This document shows, in pieces, positions 60,335-64,000 of a stretch of DNA of 64,000 bases; the first letter of the stretch is position 1, and the number at the start of each line of letters is the position of its first letter. A model generated the notes under the pieces. The model saw nothing but the letters and a program-made list of their open reading frames with translations. It was not told where the DNA came from and did not search any database. Source of the DNA: Micropterus salmoides (taxonomy: Eukaryota; Chordata; Actinopteri; Centrarchiformes; Centrarchidae); contig NW_024041150.1 of assembly GCF_014851395.1 (NCBI RefSeq), forward strand, positions 39,927,437 through 39,991,436, in the 5' to 3' direction. The translations under genes and the position numbers were made by a program.

Positions 60335-62621
60335 TGAGGATAAAAGGCAGAGAGGCAGCAGAGGCATCCTCAACACACCTGCTGATCCTGAAACAGGTGA
60401 GTCTGCTTTGGGATTGTTTCCTGAAACATCCTGATATTATTACTTTATTTAATTAAACTGTGTTTAAGAGTGATATCTTTTAGAGAAATCCAGTATGTGT
60501 CAGACAGTTTCTAACTTTTTTGCTCCTGTGTTTTGGCAAGCTGCACTTCATCTCCACCATCACCATGAAGTCACTCAGTGTGTCTATCGCACTCTGCACC
60601 CTTCTGAGCCTGAGCCGAGCCAGCCCTGTCTTTTACACCACCAACAAGACAGAGAGCCTCTGCGAAAGCATGTCTCAGCAAAGCAATATCGATGTCGGAA
60701 GGTTCGTCCCGCAGTGCGACGACAATGGGAACTTCCTTCCGCAGCAGTGCTGGGCGTCGACCGGGTACTGCTGGTGCGTCAATGTCATCACCGGAGTAGA
60801 GATACCGAACACTAGGACACCACCGGGTAGCACACCTTTTACCTGTGGTGAGTGATGAGGTGTATGTGTGTGTCGCATTTAGATGTTTGTTGTAGTTTTC
60901 TGAACAAGATTATGAATGCAGCACTTTCCGTGTACTTTATGGGCAACGGATTTTCGTTTTGAAGTGAAAACAACAACAATCAAAAAACGGCTTGTTTCCC
61001 AATTATCATTAGTAAATAGGGAAAGGAAAGACATGATAAAAACCCAATGCATCCATCCATCGTCAACCGCTTATCCCGCCTACAGGGTCCCAGGGGGCTG
61101 GAGCCAATCCCAGTTTACATTGGGTGAGAGGTTGCCTGGATTGGTCCATCGCAGGGCCACACATAGACAGACAACCACTCACCAAATAACGTAGCCTGCA
61201 TGTCTTTGGTGGGAGGAAGCCGGAGCACCCGAAGAGAGCCCATGCGGACACGGGGAGAACATGCAAACTCCACACAGAAACTGAACCCTCGACCTTCTTG
61301 CTATGAGGCAACTGTGCTAACCACTGCACCACCACGCTGCCCGAAGCCCAATGCAAAATTGAGGACTATGACTATAGCCTACACTCCTATTTGAATTTCC
61401 GATTTCCATCTATAAACACATCAAAGAAACTCGGATACGAGATTGTTGTTTGTTTTCCGTTTTTTAATATCAAAACGAGAAACGGTTTGTTTCCCGTTTT
61501 TCGTTTACCTATTTAGCCTACTAATGGTAATTGGGAAACGAGCCATTTTTCGTTCTTTTTTTCGTTTCAAAACGAAAACCCTTTGGCCACAAAGTACACA
61601 GACCCAGCACTTTGACTTGTAATGGAATATAATTAATTGTGTGGTACTTTTTCTACTTTTACCTACTTATAAAAGCTCAACACACAAATGATCTTTGTCC
61701 AACCAAGCGGGAAGCTTCCTGTCAGCAACTGATGCAACTGAACACGGAAGTCCCTTGAACCTGCTTTCTATCGAACAGCCAGTAGGGGGCGACTCTTCTG
61801 GTTGCAAAAAAAAAGTCCGGCTACTTCTCATCTGAATTATTACCTCACTGAAAACTTTCCTGATGAGTTTATGGTCTCAATCGCCAGTTTTAAGACTTCT
61901 TCAATACAATATGATGTTCATTTAGTAAATTATGGTCCCATTTAAAGAAAAATAGACAATAAAGCAGAGTATACTTCAGGGAGGGATTATCTGTAATTGA
62001 CAAGTCGTTACCATGGCAACCTGTCAGTCAGTATAGAGTGACTTGTACCCACGGCACTGTGTAAATATAACCAGCGCCGTTGAAAAAGCGTATTTGTTGA
62101 GTTGGCTGTTCGACTGTTGTTTGCTAGACAAAGTTATCAGCCCTGTTAAAATGACAGTTAATGTGAATTACAGATGCACCTAGCTAAGCAAGCTAGCTAG
62201 CTCCACACATGGCCATTTGCTCCACCGTCTCATCCAAATATGGTCACGTGCTGCTGGTTGCAAAAAATCAACATGGCGGCAGCCTATCGGCCAAACTCAT
62301 GGCTTCAAATCAGCAGTCCACAAACCAAGGGATGACGTCACGATGACTACGTCCACTTCTTTAATACAGTCTATGTGTCCAACTGAGGTTACTTATTGTG
62401 TTGAAAGCATAGTTCTTGTTTATACAAAGGCCTCTGCAAGCGTGAGAGGGAGCACAGCTACAACACTATCGGAGGGTTTGTCCCGAAGTGTGATGGTAAC
62501 GGGAATTTCCTCCCGCAGCAGTGCTCAGGGTCGACCGGGTACTGCTGGTGCGTCAATGTCTTTACTGGAGTGGAAATACCGAACACTAGGACACCACCTG
62601 GGACCCCACCTGTAAACTGTG
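60335..62621 (+). CDS. Secreted thyroglobulin type-1 repeat protein, partial
   Basis: A TATA-like gataaaagg (60,339) precedes a short leader exon ending in gaaacag before gtgagt (donor about 60,396). Coding exon 1 is 60565-60847: a signal peptide (MKSLSVSIALCTLLSLSRAS) and one thyroglobulin type-1 domain with the core QQCWASTGYCWCVN and a final TCG. Coding exon 2 is 62430-62621, in matching phase: a second domain (GLCKREREHSYNTIGGFVPK, STGYCWCVN, VNCG). Both exons end in phase 1 before gtgagt, so further domain exons probably lie right of the window. The two domains share GVEIPNTRTPPG and are recent duplicates. Such domains often inhibit cysteine proteases (equistatin-like) and occur in many extracellular proteins. 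The exact family member is not recognised. Confidence 0.85.
61049..61341 (+). repeat. Fish 'ccatccatcc' dispersed element, copy 3
   Basis: Copy inside the intron of the thyroglobulin-domain gene, same orientation as copy 1. It runs from ccatccatcgtcaaccgctt to aaccactgcaccaccacgct, the longest right end of the three copies. Confidence 0.75.
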
Positions 62622-64000
62622 GTGAGTTATGACGTGTGGTGTAATTAGTTATGTGAAGGTGACGTAGACGTCCCAGGGGGCTTTTGTAAAACGCATGTTT
62701 ATAAAGATACACTGACCTGGTAATTTTGCCTATTGCCAGAAACGATATCTTGTTGTGTCACATTTACATGTTTGCTGTAGTTTTCTATGAAGACATGAAG
62801 ATTTTGTTGAATATGCATTATTACAAATGAAACAATCCAACAGGATATAAAGTATTAAATTGATGGCCACTTCAACCAGCTACAGCAATAAAATGCTTTA
62901 ACGCATTAGTAACAATGATCCATTTTAAGGTTTTTAGGTGTCTTTCTGTCATCAATCATTTAATACTTAAAAGTAGATTTTTGCTGCTAATACTTTCATA
63001 TGTAAGTAAAATTATGAATGCAGGACTTTTACTTGTAAACAAGTATTTTGTATAGTGTGGTATCGCTTGATCAGCAGATAGAAAGAAAAATAATCATAGC
63101 CCGACATAAATGAACACACAGCTGATGGAGATGGTTGTGGAGAGCATCGTCTTGCTCCTGAATCTTCCATAGTTGTGAAACTGACTTCTGGTTACTGTAA
63201 AAGTTGTAGCATTTGATTCACATTCACATTTTTGTATTCATCAAACTCAACTAAGTTTTTCCTTTCTATTGTCACCCATCTGTATATACACTATTTGAAA
63301 TAATACACTTTATTTATTATTTCAATGTTTTGTACAGGTAGGGCTGCAAAATGTTTGCCAAAATGATAGTAATGTATTGCATAAATAATGACATCACAAT
63401 GATTTTTTCAGAATTATTACCACAAGAGTTTATCTAAACTTAAGCAAATTTTAAATGGAGTTTGGTGCCATCTGGTGGAAGTGTGAAGAATGGGACTGTA
63501 GTAACAATGCACAGCATCATCGCAATTTAACAGGGATTGTTTGTTTTTTCTACAAATAATTATGCTTCAGCCACATAAATAGGGCATTATTTATTATTTA
63601 TTTACATTATAATTAGAAGTTTAGCTTCAAATGTACAAACCTTTAAATCAACATTAGAAATTAAATTAGGCAAATACAATGTTCACACAGTTTAATAAAT
63701 ACTGCTGGATCAAAATGGTGATTTGAGTCACTTAAAGGTCACTAAAATAGTTTTTGTGTAGACCCTGAAATCCACTGCTCCAAGGCAGGGCTCTATGTGA
63801 CCATTTCACTCACATATGTCCCTAAAAACAGATAAAATACGGAAAATATGATGGACAAGATCACTTCTATCACCCCCGCCCACCCCTGCTGCTAATCGAT
63901 CATAGAAAACATAGTTCGACTAGCCACCTGGAGCACAGGGAGAAATCCTGTTGGGCCAGTGTCTCCGTTGGGCCTCTTGAGCTGCCCGTTATGCAAAAAC
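62622..64000. other. Right edge: non-coding, possible intron of the thyroglobulin-domain gene
   Basis: No further CWCV-type exon is visible. A 'gtagggctgcaaaatg' at 63,349 resembles a hAT terminus, but no partner was found. On the minus strand 63,478-63,465 reads CCACCAGATGGCAC, a full match to the CTCF core pattern. Confidence 0.4.

Overview
The window is nuclear DNA of a teleost fish, probably a percomorph. The evidence is intron-split genes with GT-AG junctions, a protein set that matches the vertebrate trim2 - rnf175 - tlr2 neighbourhood (human 4q31.3), an intron-rich tlr2 of the fish type, and dense fish-type repeats: Tc1, hAT, Rex1/jockey-like and L2-like LINEs, a Penelope-like element, piggyBac remains, tRNA-derived SINEs and MITEs. 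I could run no database search. Family names come from reading translated exons, and every multi-exon model was checked for consistent splice phase.

Layout. (1) 1-7355, minus strand: twelve exons of a TRIM2-like NHL/filamin/B-box protein. Its C-terminus runs off the left edge. A possible first exon and promoter lie near 15.5 kb. I could not find a RING exon. (2) 8.3-18.5 kb: intronic or intergenic DNA with a hAT-like MITE, LINE relics, microsatellites, a SINE split by a MULE-like MITE, and a duplicated repeat. (3) 18.6-23.15 kb, plus strand: a seven-exon gene with no useful reading frame whose introns carry five copies of the U14 (SNORD14) box C/D snoRNA. It is a dedicated U14 host gene. (4) 25.1-32.7 kb, plus strand: rnf175, nine coding exons and 313 residues, a membrane RING E3 ligase. 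(5) 33.8-44.7 kb: a transposon-rich block with a broken Tc1 element, a local duplication, LINE and SINE relics, and a FAM111-like gene interrupted by a LINE. The interruption leaves an open chimeric frame of FAM111 N-terminus plus LINE endonuclease. A Penelope GIY-YIG fragment and a zinc-finger relic follow. (6) 45.6-56.6 kb, minus strand: tlr2, eleven coding exons and 814 residues, with a nested hAT transposon in one intron. (7) 57-64 kb: piggyBac remains and a small secreted protein built of thyroglobulin type-1 domains, one per exon, probably continuing past the right edge.

The host genes do not form one pathway. TRIM2 and RNF175 are predicted ubiquitin ligases, TLR2 is an innate immune receptor, and the U14 gene serves ribosomal RNA maturation and modification. 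The items most worth checking are the five-copy U14 host gene, the FAM111-LINE chimeric frame with its layered insertions, the missing RING exon of the TRIM2-like gene, and two alternative in-frame splice acceptors in the TLR2 TIR domain.
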